From NCBI RefSeq assembly GCF_003945595.2, contig NW_024104418.1, forward strand, positions 612,193 to 676,192: a DNA stretch of 64,000 bases. The letters are read 5' to 3'. The DNA is from Pipra filicauda. Taxonomy: Eukaryota; Chordata; Aves; Passeriformes; Pipridae. The notes below the pieces were generated by a model, which worked only from the letters and a program-made list of their open reading frames with translations, was not told the origin of the DNA and searched no databases. Shown here piece after piece: positions 13,181-24,398 of the stretch. The position numbers were made by a program, and so were the translations under genes. Position 1 is the stretch's first letter. The number at the start of each line of letters is the position of its first letter.

Positions 13181-13407
13181 CAATTTTGCTTGATACACAA
13201 GCAAAACTGGTAGAACTTTAATTTCAGGCTTCTTAGTAAAAAAAAAATCTAACCCTTTAGAAAGAAAATAGAAGACACTCTAGGAAATGAGAGTTTGATT
13301 TATACAGTGAAGGGAAGAGGAAAGATTAAACTTGGCCTTATACGGCACATGACCCATGTGACAAAGAATAGATTACTGCACCATACATATGGATTTACAT
13401 GTGTGTA

Positions 13408-13409
13408 TC

Positions 13410-13440
<31 letters not shown>

Positions 13441-13441
13441 C
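13408..13441. repeat. (TC)n microsatellite
   Basis: A nearly pure TC dinucleotide run with one interruption (TCCC) around 13419-13421. It lies within a chance open frame on the plus strand that should not be annotated as a gene. Confidence 0.95.
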
Positions 13442-14644
13442 AACTACAGTAAACAGACAATGCAATTAATCCATAAATATTTTTATCATAGGTAAAATTC
13501 CATTAATCTGTCAACAATAAGTTTTCCATTTTTTTTCTGACTTTAACAACTGATAGAGAAATGCTGTCTTGCTTCCTTCCCTAAGTATTATTTCCTGTCA
13601 TCTGATATCTGCTTCTACAAAAACAAGCTATATATCCTTCTTTTAAATGAAGCAGAAAGCTGAGAGCCTATAAGTCCCCATACAAGGCTTTTTCATATGC
13701 ATAAAGAGGGACAATTTGTCTGGGATTTTGACATGACTGATGTGTACAAGAAAGAAGCTTGAGATCTGAATTTTATGTTGTCTTGAGTGTTAACTGGAAA
13801 TAAGGGAAGAAAGCTTTTGTTAAATTTGCAGAATAAATAATTTCTAGTGATTCTCCAGTAGTCAGTGAAAAAAGCCCTTCTTCTTGGTTCTGTTTCATTG
13901 TAAAACTTGGCTGACTGTTGGTCATTTCAGTGGAAATATGACAAGAGGAACACCTGCAGATATTTTCAGCTAATCTCTGAAGTAAATATATTTGTGCCAT
14001 TTCAGACTTGTCTATACCAAAATTCATTCTTTGAACTGAATCAGGAAATTGCCTGTAAACCACCACAACCTACAGACTACAAAGACAATGAACTCCCAGG
14101 GGAGAAGGCTATAGACAGGCAGGTTGCTCCATAATCACCATGCTTAGCAGATGAATTTCTGACAAATTCTAGATGTAACTGGAGGCATTTCCAATTACAG
14201 TTTCCTCAGTTTGATCTTCCCTTCAAACAAGCAGAATCAATAAGCAATGGAAGGACTGCTCAGCCACAGAAGAATAGTAAGCTGAATACTAATATTTTCC
14301 TTTTTTTTCCACGTTCTAATTTTTCTTTTAGCTGATATGCAAATGTCTCAAAACCAAAAGTGAACCTCTGGCTGTTGTTTTCTATGTGTTTGTTCACTGC
14401 GACACTTTGGCAGAGTAGTACAAATATTTTGCTGCAAAAGAGAAACATTTGAAGCCAGATACAGCTGATTAAATTAATATATATAACTGATTAATTTTAT
14501 TAATTTAATTTCATTGATTTTGTTTATTGACAGTTTAGATTGCATAGCAATATCTTAATAATTCATTGAGATTGTGACTCAGAGTAAATGTGTGGCTGAG
14601 CTTCCTCTGGATATTGCTCCTTACAGATGAGTGATGATGTGTGC
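13442..14644. other. Non-coding DNA, nothing recognised
   Basis: No transposon, RNA gene or convincing coding frame. A 97-codon minus-strand frame (13773-14066) overlaps a 75-codon plus-strand frame (13907-14134). Neither has a domain or biased composition, so both are treated as chance. Confidence 0.55.
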
Positions 14645-15080
14645 TTCACAGAACCACAGAAACATTTAGGTTGGAAAAGATCTTTAGGATCATTAAATCC
14701 GATCTTTGACTGATTAACACCTTGTCAATTACACCATAGCATTAAATTTCCAGTCATTTCCTGAACAATTCCAAAGATGGTGACTCCACAGCCAGCCTGG
14801 GTAGTCCTTTCCAATGCTTAACTACCCTTTCTATGAAGAAATTCTTTCTGATTGCCAACATGAACCTCCCTTGCAGCAGCTTGAGGACATTTTCTATTGT
14901 CCTGTTGCTAGCTGCCTGGGAGAAGAGGTTGACTCCCACCTGACCTCTTACCTCTGAGGTAGATGTAGAGAAAGATAAGGTCACCTCTGAGCCTCCTGTT
15001 CTCCAGGCTAAACGCCCCCAGTTGCCCCAGCCACTCCTAATAGGACTTACTCTCTAGACCCTTTACCAGCTTTTTTTGCT
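14645..15080 (-). mobile_element. CR1 LINE 3' fragment, minus strand
   Basis: The left edge (14645-14705) is a reverse-complemented CR1 3' end: CACAGAACCACAGAA, a 'ggttggaaaagatcttta' block and 'ggatcattaaatccgat'. It continues through the ORF2 C-terminal region to about 15080, where similarity stops. About 435 bp remain, so the copy is strongly 5'-truncated. It runs parallel to the 5966-7150 copy over its whole length ('atttcctgaacaattccaaagatggtgactccacag' type blocks) and is more diverged from the usual CR1 tail at the extreme 3' end. Confidence 0.92.
14754..14984 (-). pseudogene. CR1 ORF2 C-terminal remnant
   Basis: A 76-codon frame with the CR1 ORF2 C-terminal signature: 'VGVNLFSQAASNRT', 'LKLLQGRFMLAIRKNFFIERV' and 'VKHWKGLPRLAVESPSLELFRK' type blocks. 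It is homologous to the 6101-6340 fragment. It is the end of a dead retrotransposon frame, not a host gene. Confidence 0.85.
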
Positions 15081-18000
15081 CTTCACACAAAGAGGGATTC
15101 ATCTGATTTAGCACAGATGTTACGACTAGTCAGTCCCTTTTCCACCCATGGAAACAATAGGCATTTCCAGAGCACCATTCTTCTCATCCTCAAAGTGACA
15201 TCTGGAACAGCTCAAATGATTCATGCCTTTTTTTTTTTTTACTTCTCCTGACTGAGATAAAGCATTTAGGAATATAACTCAATGTAGATATCTTGGCTGT
15301 AGACACCTAAAGTTCAGTAAAATAAATTAACCTTCATAGCCAGGTCTGACAGATAAAATTGCCTTAATATGTGCACACCTCAAAGTATACCACAAAAATA
15401 CTGTGGTCACAATTCTGTATACAATAGCAATGCTTTTTCTATAATACTTGCAATTCAAGGGAAAAATGGATAGTAAAGGATGCACTACAACAGATAAGCA
15501 AAAGAGCAAATGGAACTTACTATTCAGTATGTATTGACTGCCACAAGAAGGAATGCAAATGATTTATCTTTGATGAAGGGGCACAACGCAGAACACAGTA
15601 AATGGCAAAGTATTTATTCTTCTCTCCTCAAGTTTTTGACTTGCAGAAATCTTGAAGCACATTATAAACAAAAGAACTCTCATGATTTTAATTATAAAGA
15701 GACAAACTGAAGTGCAGAGAAACGAAGATAGCTAACTAAGGTTGCTTATTAGGGTAATGATAAAACTGGAATGAAATTTCCCTTAGTCCCATTTCAAGTC
15801 ATATTAAATACAGTGTGTCAGTCTGTAAAGTCTTTCACATAACAAAGGAAAAGAAAGCATTGGAGATCAGCAATGTATGTATAACCATTTTGAAGAAAAA
15901 GCAGTAGCACATTTTGTTGCTCACAATGCTGATGAACTAGTTTCTAGAACATTATCAGAAATGGATTTTATCCAAAATACATTCTTCTTTTACAGATAAA
16001 ACAGATTGACAAGGTTACTAAATGTTTTGGGTTTGGTTTGTCGGGTTTTTTTTCAAGGGTGGTGTGGGACAGAGTGTCTTTATAAAGAAGAAAACATGTC
16101 AGGAATCCCTATTCAATCTGTGGTGACTCCATTGCTAAATGCAATTTAAAACTACAGTGATGTGAAGATGTATACTGGAATATTTGTATGAATGGCTTTC
16201 TTACACGTTTACAACAAATGACTGTACTGGTAAAACTGTGTATACAGACTCTTGTGCAATTGTCAGACAGATTCTGAAACAACCCTTTAAAATCTCCCTT
16301 CTGAGGAACAGAAATGAAGCTCAAGTAGAGTAACAGTCAGCGTAATGCAACTAATTCAGTATTTCAGAGAGAAAACAATATCTCTGACGGCAAAAAACAC
16401 CCCATCATACATGTAAATACACTTTAAAAATATATCACTATTATGTAGAACTCTTTCTTCAAGATATTGAAATTTTCGGGGAGTTGGACTGTTATATGAG
16501 AATGGATAAAAACTACAGAAGTCACATGAGTATGAAAATTAAGAAGTTCTGTAGTATATAAGTTAATTGTTAATTGATAAGGTAGAAAAGATTTCTTCAA
16601 ACTGTGTTTGAAGACTTTCAGCGCAAACTGCTACTTGAAATACAACATTAGTTACATTAGCAGGGGACTAATGAATTGAGTTATGCCTAAATGATCCTAG
16701 CAGGCAACCCATACCCCATGTGGCAAAGAAGGCAAAATGTGTGCAGGTCCCCATCACACTAAAGTGGAAGAAACACTTTTCAGAACCCACATGTAACCAT
16801 ACAGCAATAACAACAGCAGAAAGAAAATAACAAAAAAAACCACCCCAATTTTCAGTGAGGGAAAAAGTCTTCCCTTTTCTCTGAACCAAGTGACTGAAGA
16901 CCTTTGTAATCTTAGCCATTGTCTCCCTACGGTCGCAACTGTTCTGAGCCTACTGAAATCATCCCAGGCAATCTTGTCACTCCCTTTACTCACTAAAGAA
17001 GCAGAAAGGCAGACAGCCCACGGAGTCATAAATCCCAACACCACAAGGCAACACCAGGGCTATTCAGCTAACAAACACATGCAGAGACTGCAGAAAACAA
17101 GAGGAGGAAGGTGGTCATGTTCAGTGATGTTTTTCACAGCAAAACTCCAGCTTAATTTTGTAAGCCACAGAAAATGCACAACTTTGAAAAAAGAACAGGG
17201 ACATTCTTTCTGTCAAAGGACGTATGAAAGCTTTTTATAAGCAGATTTCAAAAAAATCCTGCAATGAACCCCAACTATGCTGCTCCATGTAAATTTCTCC
17301 TGACAATGTATTCAGTATCTGTACATCTATAACCCTCAGATTGTCTGTTAAAAAAAAAACCCGGCATGTTTTGGGGTTTTTTTGTTGTTTTTTTAATGAG
17401 AAAACTGTGATTCAGCAACAATGTAGTTTAAATGTGCAAACAAATACATAAAAGGAAATTTACTCTTTCAATTGTTTTATAAACTGCCCAGGTTAATTTC
17501 CATACTACTTCAAATTTTTAATTTCCATTCTCCTCTCTCTGATATTGTTTTGAAGGTTCAGATTTTATGAGGATAAGAGTTATCTATGGGCTAACTTTCA
17601 AGTATGGATGTTTTTAAAGAGATTAAATTAATACGAGATTCAAATTATTTAAATGTATTGTTCTTTCTTGATTTAATAGCATTATAACCAAGAATCTATT
17701 GAGAATTTTTGCATCTTATTATGCAGTACATTTTATTTTGCGTGTCAATACTTCATGCATGCTTTACAGTAAACTACAATTCACCTTGGAAAACAACAGC
17801 TTAAAATTATTGGAACAACATAAGAAGAATAGACTTGTCTATTTTCAGAGTTTAGTATTCTAAAACACTCATAATTATTACGTGCTTTACTGAATACACT
17901 ATCATTAAGGCAAAAGAAAGTGAAAATTTAGGCATTACTGGACCCTCATTCATCAAAGATTATTAATTAACACATAAAGCTGAATGAGAAGTTCTTTTGT

Positions 18001-18339
18001 TTAACAGTGCCCACTCTCCTAACTGTTGCATATCATGTTGTTGGGAAAAGTGATGAGACAACACAGCAGTCTATTATTAAATATAAGCCAAAAAGTAAGT
18101 TAGTATTTTTGGGGCACTTTTTTAACATAAGGACAACTTGTAATTTCTCAAACAAGCAGATAACGTACCAAGTCACCTTAAAGATGCCGCATCAAGACTT
18201 AGAATGCCTATAATGAGAGGAGTTTGTCATGACAGCAAGTAGGGAAGACTGTAGTTTTGAAGAAGCTGTGACGGTCATCTAGATCAATATTACACTGCAG
18301 TTGCATTTGACCAGTATTGGAGACACAGCTTTGTCTAAT
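15081..18339. other. Non-coding DNA, nothing recognised
   Basis: AT-rich unique-looking DNA with a T run at about 15228-15240 and short A/T runs near 17349 and 17375-17395. A 116-codon plus frame at 16890-17240 overlaps two minus-strand frames and shows no domain. No transposon signature was seen. Confidence 0.55.
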
Positions 18340-18850
18340 CAATAATCTACAGACAGGGCCTTTCTGTGTAACTTCACAGGGTTTCTGTTGACCAGTCTGC
18401 AAGTATCTCACAGTCCCTTTGTTAATAGTGCCCTGTGGGTCACCATTCAGGTTGCTGTTGCAGATGGTGAAAATTGCGACTTTGCTATCTACCCTTCAAG
18501 CCTGGAAGTCCAGGCAACTTTCAACCTACTTATAAGTCTGTTCTTTCAGTCCACATTTCTTAGCCTCCAAAATGTATTGTGTAGGACATACCATCAAAAG
18601 CCTCACTAAAGTTAAGGTACATTATGTCCACCAAATACTCCTCATCTAATTAGACAGTAATTTCATCACAGAAAACCATCATGATGGTCTCATGCACAAT
18701 GTAATTTGCTTTTTACCATTCCAGTAACTGGAATTAGCTTTTAGGAGGATGTGCTCCACAATTTCTCCAAATACTGAGTAGTGGCCAGCTGGCTCTAGCC
18801 TGGGTCTTCCTACTTACTCAAAGACACATATTTGCTCACTAGCAGATCCC
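18340..18850 (-). mobile_element. Old CR1-family LINE fragment, minus strand
   Basis: A strongly decayed CR1-type ORF2 fragment in reverse orientation. Recognisable blocks, compared with the antisense of the CR1 RT region, are 'agtccacatttcttagcctccaa' (about 18549-18571), 'accatcaaaagcctcactaaagttaaggtacattatgtccacc' (18590-18632), 'ctcctcatctaatt' (18638-18651) and 'ggatgtgctccacaatttctccaaatactgag' (18747-18778), followed by 'ctggctctagcctgggtcttcct'. The order matches CR1. It covers RT sequence upstream of the FADD motif and has no 3' tail, so it is an internal fragment. The left edge is uncertain by 100 bp or more. It is much more diverged than the copies at 5966 and 24066. Confidence 0.75.
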
Positions 18851-19799
18851 CATAAAATCCACATGAATGCTGTATGTGTAATATACCTTATCTCTGCAAG
18901 ATAGCCAGCAGGAACCAAGAATCAAGGCCCCAGAAAAGAAGTGAGAACTAGATGACACCATAAATCTATCAAAAAAGGTGATGTGATAGCACAGGGAAAA
19001 ACTGTTGATGAGGGCAAATGAGAATTTTTCTTGAACTTTTGTGCTAACATTTAGTCATTAGCAGTAGTAAAATACATGCCTACCAGTTGTAGTAGCCCCT
19101 TACTCACATAAGCCTGTTCCCCATAGAGCATGCATGGTAAAATAAATGGATACTATGCCTTTAAATGAAGAGGAGGAAGTGTATAGCCAATGAATGTAAC
19201 TTTAGATTACTGCATGTGCAGAAAATGTTGATCTTTCACTGTTTGAAGCGAAAGCAGGTAGCTGGCGTATTGAGGTTGTGCTAGCTTTGTGGATCTGTCA
19301 CTTGGCACCCAAATCTACTGAGACATGAAATAAACTAATATCTAAATCTGTGTGTGGATCAGCATCTTGCACATAGGGTAGAAGCCTTGTTTGGGACAAC
19401 ACAGAGGCACCCTTCTTGCTTGCATATCTCCCATGCCCTCTTTTAATGTGACTGCCCCTGCCCATGTGAGAGGGTGTGCTCTATTAGTGTCAACCTGTTG
19501 TCAGGTCATGATTTGCAAGAAGCATCAAGCAAGCTTTTCTGTATCAGGCAAAAGGATCAAAAGAGAAACAGGCTCTCTGCAGAGACTCTTCACGAGCAAG
19601 ACTTTTTAATTCCTTTAGGATGAGAACTGTGCTATGGCCAAGGCACCACAGGAACAGCAAGATAACACAAACTCACAAGACTGAGGACAGGTTAGAAGTT
19701 TGAAAGATTGTGACTTCTGGCCACAGGACAAAAGTTACATCTTCACAAGAAATCCTTCTCTTTAAAGGCAGTCCAGAGCAACAGAGGTGGAAGATCAAG
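18851..19799. other. Non-coding DNA, possible upstream part of the fossil CR1
   Basis: No gene recognised. The last 200 bp or so (about 19610-19799) may still belong to the plus-strand CR1 5' fossil that becomes recognisable at 19800, since CR1 ORF1 has sequence upstream of its esterase region. I could not confirm this by motif. Confidence 0.45.
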
Positions 19800-20830
19800 T
19801 TCCCAGGGAGGTTTTGGGCAGGACATCTCACATTTTCATTGAGAACATAACTATCAAGTGGAAGTGATAAGTGTTAGTGATTGGCAACTCCTGCTCATAA
19901 GGGACAAAAGGATTCCTCTGCTGATAGATCTATTGGTACCTTCCTATTCCTTCAGATGCTAATTATTTGATGTTTCACAGAGACTGTCATGGATCATCTG
20001 ATCTTCTGGTTATTAGTCCCTGCTACTGATCAGTATGGACTCCCTGGGAAGGTAAAATCTTCAGCATATCAAATATTAATTATAAAGCTCCAGGGACAGA
20101 GAAGACTGTCGTGACGCTTTCTTCAGTTCTTCCAGTTGGAAAAGGAGACACTAAGCAGCTGCTTCTGGTAGATCAGTGCCTGGCTTTACAGATGGTATTG
20201 GTAGCAACAGCAACCTTCATCATGGTCTTTATTCTGAGGATAAAGAACTCTGGGAATGAGATGTGATCCACATGACAAAAAGAAAAAAACATGGTTTTGA
20301 TCAGACTTCCTAACATGGTGAAAACTAATTTCACTGGCTTACGGAGAATGAAGTCCACAGGTAAGAGAAAACAGAGGAGGTATGTAGAGAAGAAGCCACT
20401 GCAGGCTTTCACATTCTTAGAAGAGAGGGTATCCAAAGGCTTTTCTCGGGTAACTGAATACTAGTGTGCATAATTGAGTCAATAAACAAAGAGAATGTGA
20501 AGTTTACACAGTCGTGGACCTATGAAATGACAGGAATCCCAGGAAGTAGATGGGATGGCATGAAGAATTGGTCATGGTCACAGACTGTTATAGGCTGTGT
20601 AAGAGTCTCTATGGGGAGGAAGGGTAGGAAGAGCCCTACAGTAAGTTGCTTTTTGACTGTCCAGAGCTATAACATTAGTGAAATACTTGGTGAGAATATT
20701 GGGGTTAAGGTCAAACATCACAGAGGAACAAAATGCCAGGGATATTTTGGGAGATTTGTTAGAGACCAGGCAGCCAAGAGGAGGCCGTACATGACGTTTA
20801 ACCCAAATAACTAGTGAAGTCTTTCACTTA
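19800..20830 (+). mobile_element. Fossil CR1 5' half: ORF1 esterase region and ORF2 start
   Basis: Decayed plus-strand CR1 sequence from the 5' half, normally lost by truncation. About 19867-19925 reads like the CR1 ORF1 'gtgattgg.gactccctgct..gagggaca' block, the esterase-like (SGNH-type) start. About 20000-20045 matches the next 'ctgatcttctggttattagtcc' block. About 20215-20300 matches the ORF1 end, with 'aagaactctgggaa.gagatg.gatccac.tgacaaaaag'. About 20520-20775 follows the ORF2 endonuclease start: a 'gg..tcccaggaagtagatgggatg' block, then 'ggttaaggtcaaacatcacagaggaacaaa..gccagggatatt', then 'gttagagaccaggcagccaagagg'. Order and orientation fit an unbroken CR1 5' half. A 116-codon frame (20464-20814) survives across the ORF2 part but is not a gene. 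Assignment rests on remembered CR1 structure. Confidence 0.68.
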
Positions 20831-21239
20831 TAGGCCTTACTGAAAGCTTCAACTTCTCCTGAAAGATCAACATGGCATTACACAAACATTACAGAATGTT
20901 CCTAGAAGCTTCAGTGAATTCCTGAAACATATGATAAAGGCAACCACCAGGAGTAGTGGGGTGAAACTTTTGATGAGCTACAGCTGTAGATAATTTCACG
21001 AGTCTCACTCTTAATGTGTAATTTGACAAGTGCCATGACATTAAGCTGTAGCAACACAGTCAGCATACTGCAGATTTATACTAGCAACAAAAAGTTGGAT
21101 GGCACAAAATGTCAGTGAGATTCTAGCTGGGCATAACACATAACTGCTCCACCATCTATATGGAAATAGAGATTACATTGTAATATTAGTCTAATGCCAT
21201 AAACTAATGTTAGTAAAAAGATGAAAATCAAGCTTTGAA
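20831..21239. other. Unresolved sequence between two CR1 pieces
   Basis: About 400 bp between the CR1 5' fossil and a plus-strand CR1 3' end. It could be decayed CR1 middle sequence or unrelated DNA; no RT motif is visible. If both flanking pieces belong to one element, most of ORF2 has been deleted. Confidence 0.45.
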
Positions 21240-21385
21240 TTTTTGAAGGTTTGGTCAGACTCTGGATAGAGTCCTGGACAGCCAGCCCTAGGCGGCCCTA
21301 CTTGGGTAGGAGGGTTGGAAAATATGACCTCCAGAAGTCCCTTCCAATCTCAGCCATGCTGTGTTTCTGTGAGTCTGCCGCAGAT
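21240..21385 (+). mobile_element. CR1 LINE 3' end, plus strand
   Basis: CR1 3' tail in the sense direction: 'gagtcctggacagccagccctaggcggccctacttgggtaggagggttgg', then 'tatgacctccagaagtcccttccaatctcagccatgctgtgtttctgtgag'. These are the standard final 130 bp of an avian CR1, ending in a decayed octamer tail. It has the same orientation as the 19800-20830 fossil and may be its 3' end. Confidence 0.82.
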
Positions 21386-23112
21386 GTTTTATTTCATAAT
21401 TCAGAAAATGGAGGAAGAAAGGAAAGAAAGACAATTCACTTCACAATATACTTCTGTTTCTGCTGTTTGTAAATACCTGTGAGTAATTTAAGATCCAACA
21501 TTTTAATGTAATTATTAAAATTCCATCACAATTAAATACTTCACTAAAATAATACCTTCAGATCAGATGTATAATACTTTATTTATACATATTTATTTTA
21601 TTTTTAATTTATTTAGTTTATTAAAAAAAATAATTTGGACATTATTTACTGTTTGTGTTACTTTTAATTAAGCTGGTTTCTAAATATTAGGGAAGTGTAT
21701 AAGTATGATCTCTTATTCTGTAAAAGTGTCTGTGGATAACACGGGCAAATTAATGTATTATAGAATTTTGGCACATCATTTATATATGTCAAAGTGTAAT
21801 AGCATGAGATACATCGCCATAAATCATGTCTCTACTATTTAAAATATTGGAAAGGTCACCTTCAGACCTAGGACAACACTAGCCATATTGTTTTTATTAA
21901 GTGAGTGATTAAACTAATCATTGAAAAGTGCTATTTACACTTCGCAAGTGCAGACTGTTCATTCCTTTTTATTTTTGTCAAGGGTGACTTCCTCTCTGTA
22001 AAAGAAAACAAGTAGTAGAAGGGGAGAGAATCCAAGTTAAATGAGTCCGTTAAATAGGATGTTGATCACACTGTTTCTAGATAAGGAGTGGCAGGTTGCT
22101 ATAAATTGAATGCAAGCTATACCTGAAAGTGTGTATAAAGAATTCCAAAGTCTGGATGAATTGATTTATCAATTGTACGAAGACCAGCACACAAACAGAC
22201 AAATCAAAGCATGTAAAAGATGTTGGGAAAAAAGAATGCATTTCTGTACGCTTTGTGGAAGAGCTTCTTTTATATTCACAGTGTCAGTTATTTGAAACAG
22301 TACTATTTGCAATGTCTATCAAATATTAAATTGGTAACAAGTATTTTAAGAGGATAAAAACCCTGGATAATCTGCAAAGTTTTTATGACTGCTGTCTGCT
22401 GTTAAAAAAACAACCAAACAAACAAAAAAGAGAAGTTTATGTTGAACATGGTTTGAGTCTTTTTTTACTGCTCATCTAGTGTCAGATGAAACTTTTCCAT
22501 CTAGAATATTCATACCAGACTAAACTTGCAGTTATATGAAAAAATATTTGAAGATTGACATTATGTGTTTCTGTTTCGGTGAGAGTATAAACACTGCAAC
22601 AATTTTATTCAGCCTTCTGTGAGAAGCTGAGTGTCACCAGATAGGAATTGTTTTCCTAGGTGAGACTCTCAGCTGCTATTCAGTCTCACGGTAGCACATA
22701 TTGGGTGTAAAGTTGCCCTCCAGGTCCAGAGAAGTCTTACTCTAAAAGAAATCAATTCTTTTACAAAATGTACTTTCTTAAGACAGCTCATTCTCTTTGT
22801 GACTCAAACTTCTGCACCATGTGTGTTTGGGGTTTTTTTTGTGAAAACACAAGAAATAAATTATTCTCACTTGCCTGGACCACCTTCCATTTCAGTTTTT
22901 CCTTGATATTACACATCAGAGACATAGCTGACTATTATTTAAGCCTTAGCTGGTCATCTATTTGATTAATGGGAAGGGGATTGAATCTTAAAACCTTTGT
23001 ATAACATAATGAGATCAAACTCTCTTCTACAGGTGGCTCTTCCTGTACACTGATTCAAAGATAAATCTCAAAAAATTAGCCTAGATTTAGATAATTAAAT
23101 ATTTAAACATGT
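21386..23112. other. AT-rich non-coding DNA, nothing recognised
   Basis: Very AT-rich around 21480-21650 (long A/T mixtures such as 21577-21635). No transposon, RNA gene or convincing frame. Frames of 60-65 codons at 22110 and 22768 show no domain. Confidence 0.55.
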
Positions 23113-23463
23113 CTAAAGGTGAAGTTTGCTTTCCATCTTCAATCTACGTTCTTTCCTTTGCACTCTTTGTAAAATACTTTTATTGATAAGCTCATTTCTA
23201 TCAAAAGCTAGAATCAGCACACTGTCCCCAATTTTCTTGACCTGTCTGGTTTTGGTTTTGAACCATGTGTTTTTTTTAATCTTGTCTTCCTTTGTCTTCT
23301 GTAATTCCATTTTATCCTGTCTGCCCTCTAGTTCTAAAAGATCCATCAGCTTCTCCTCCAGCTGATCCCCATCCTTTTTACAGTGTGTCTGTAGATCTCT
23401 TGTAAAACTGATTTCTAGGTTACCTTTGATAACCCCAGCTATAAGCACAAACTCACCCATCAT
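23113..23463 (-). CDS. Unidentified lysine/glutamate-rich open frame
   Basis: A 116-codon frame from an ATG (a second ATG follows at once) to a stop at 23113. I do not recognise it. The product would be hydrophilic and charged: an N-terminal stretch MMGEFVLIAGVIKGNLEIS, an acidic amphipathic middle (about residues 34-52, DQLEEKLMDLLELEGRQDK), then a very basic C-terminal half ending RRLKMESKLHL. No signal peptide or zinc motif. The frame stays open upstream of the ATG to a TGA at about 23515, about 17 further codons. Immediately upstream, another frame is open with similar charged codons, so a frameshifted longer relic is possible. The coding strand is purine-rich, which favours Lys/Glu codons by itself, and no splice acceptor is visible upstream. 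It could be chance, a retrocopy or an old transposon frame. Confidence 0.2.
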   Translation of the reverse strand: MMGEFVLIAGVIKGNLEISFTRDLQTHCKKDGDQLEEKLMDLLELEGRQDKMELQKTKEDKIKKNTWFKTKTRQVKKIGDSVLILAFDRNELINKSILQRVQRKERRLKMESKLHL

Positions 23464-24065
23464 TTTTATGGTAAAGTCACTCTGATGATTCCGTGAATCT
23501 CCTTCTTTCTCTTTCTTTCAACTCTGTCTCTTTCTGTCTTATTCCCTGACATCTCATGTGGAATGTCAGGCAATCAACCTGGACTATTTTCCCCTCCAAA
23601 AACCTCACAACGTAAATATCATGACTGTCACCTCATTACTGCCCCACCACACAATACCTTGAGACAATACAATTCCTTTTCTCAAATCTCTCCCCAGGAT
23701 CCTATGACTGCATATCCATCATGCATAAATTTTTGCTTCATTTATTCCAAAAGCACATGTTTTTTTTAATCTCCTATCCTATTGAGCATTACATCCCACT
23801 GCTCAACCTAAACCTGTGATGATACATCCATTGAGATAACTGACACAAATATCATACTTCAAATCTGAAGTTCCTATCCTTTTTTTAAATGCTCTGTCAT
23901 GTTCTCATACTTTCTTGCTTGCTTCTAATCACAGGAATTTATTGTACTTTTGGGAGGCTCATACTCTTTCCAGCTAGCACCCGAAGACAGACAGGATCTA
24001 AGTTGGTATCAAAAATTATGCCTATGTTTCAGCAACTGAGTTGTACCCTTCCCATTCTATACTTT
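23464..24065. other. Pyrimidine-rich non-coding DNA
   Basis: The plus strand has a CT-rich run (about 23495-23540) and an A/T-rich remainder. No transposon or gene recognised. The minus-strand complement of 23464-23550 may extend the unassigned frame at 23113-23463, with an apparent frame change. Confidence 0.45.
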
Positions 24066-24398
24066 CTGTGCCTGAAGGGAGCCTACAAGAAAGATGGAAG
24101 TATTTACAAGACTATATAGTGACAGGACAAGGGGCAATGGCTTTAAACTGAAAGAGGGCAGGCTATGATTAGATGTTAGGAAGAAATTATTTGCTGTGAG
24201 AATGGTGAAGCGCTGGAACAGGTTGCCCAGAGAAGTTGTGGATGCCCCATCCCTGGACGTGTTCAAGGCCAAGCTGTGTGGGGCTCTGAGCAACGTGGTT
24301 GAGTGGAAGTTGTCCCTGCCCATGGCAGGGGAGGCTGGAACTAGATGATCTTTAAGGTCCCTTCCAACCCAGGCCATTCTATGATCCTATGATCCTTC
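24066..24398 (+). mobile_element. CR1 LINE 3' end, plus strand, well preserved
   Basis: About 330 bp of CR1 3' sequence in the sense direction: 'cctgaagggagcctacaagaaagatgg', 'gtgacaggacaaggggcaatggctttaaactgaaagagggcagg', 'cgctggaacaggttgcccagagaagttgtggatgccccatccctgga', and the 3' UTR 'gaactagatgatctttaaggtcccttccaaccca', ending in the octamer tail ATTCTATGATCCTATGATCC (24374-24393). It is the least diverged CR1 in the window, so probably the youngest. The minus-strand frame of 106 codons over it (24057-24377) is an antisense shadow. Confidence 0.95.

Noticed and set aside
16890..17240. 116-codon plus-strand frame as a gene
   Set aside because: Overlaps two minus-strand frames of similar length, has no domain or compositional bias, and frames of this length are expected by chance in 64 kb.
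20464..20814. 116-codon plus-strand frame as a host gene
   Set aside because: It follows the CR1 ORF2 N-terminal region block by block, so it is retrotransposon remnant, reported within the CR1 fossil.
24057..24377. 106-codon minus-strand frame
   Set aside because: Lies entirely antisense to a well-preserved plus-strand CR1 tail; shadow frame.
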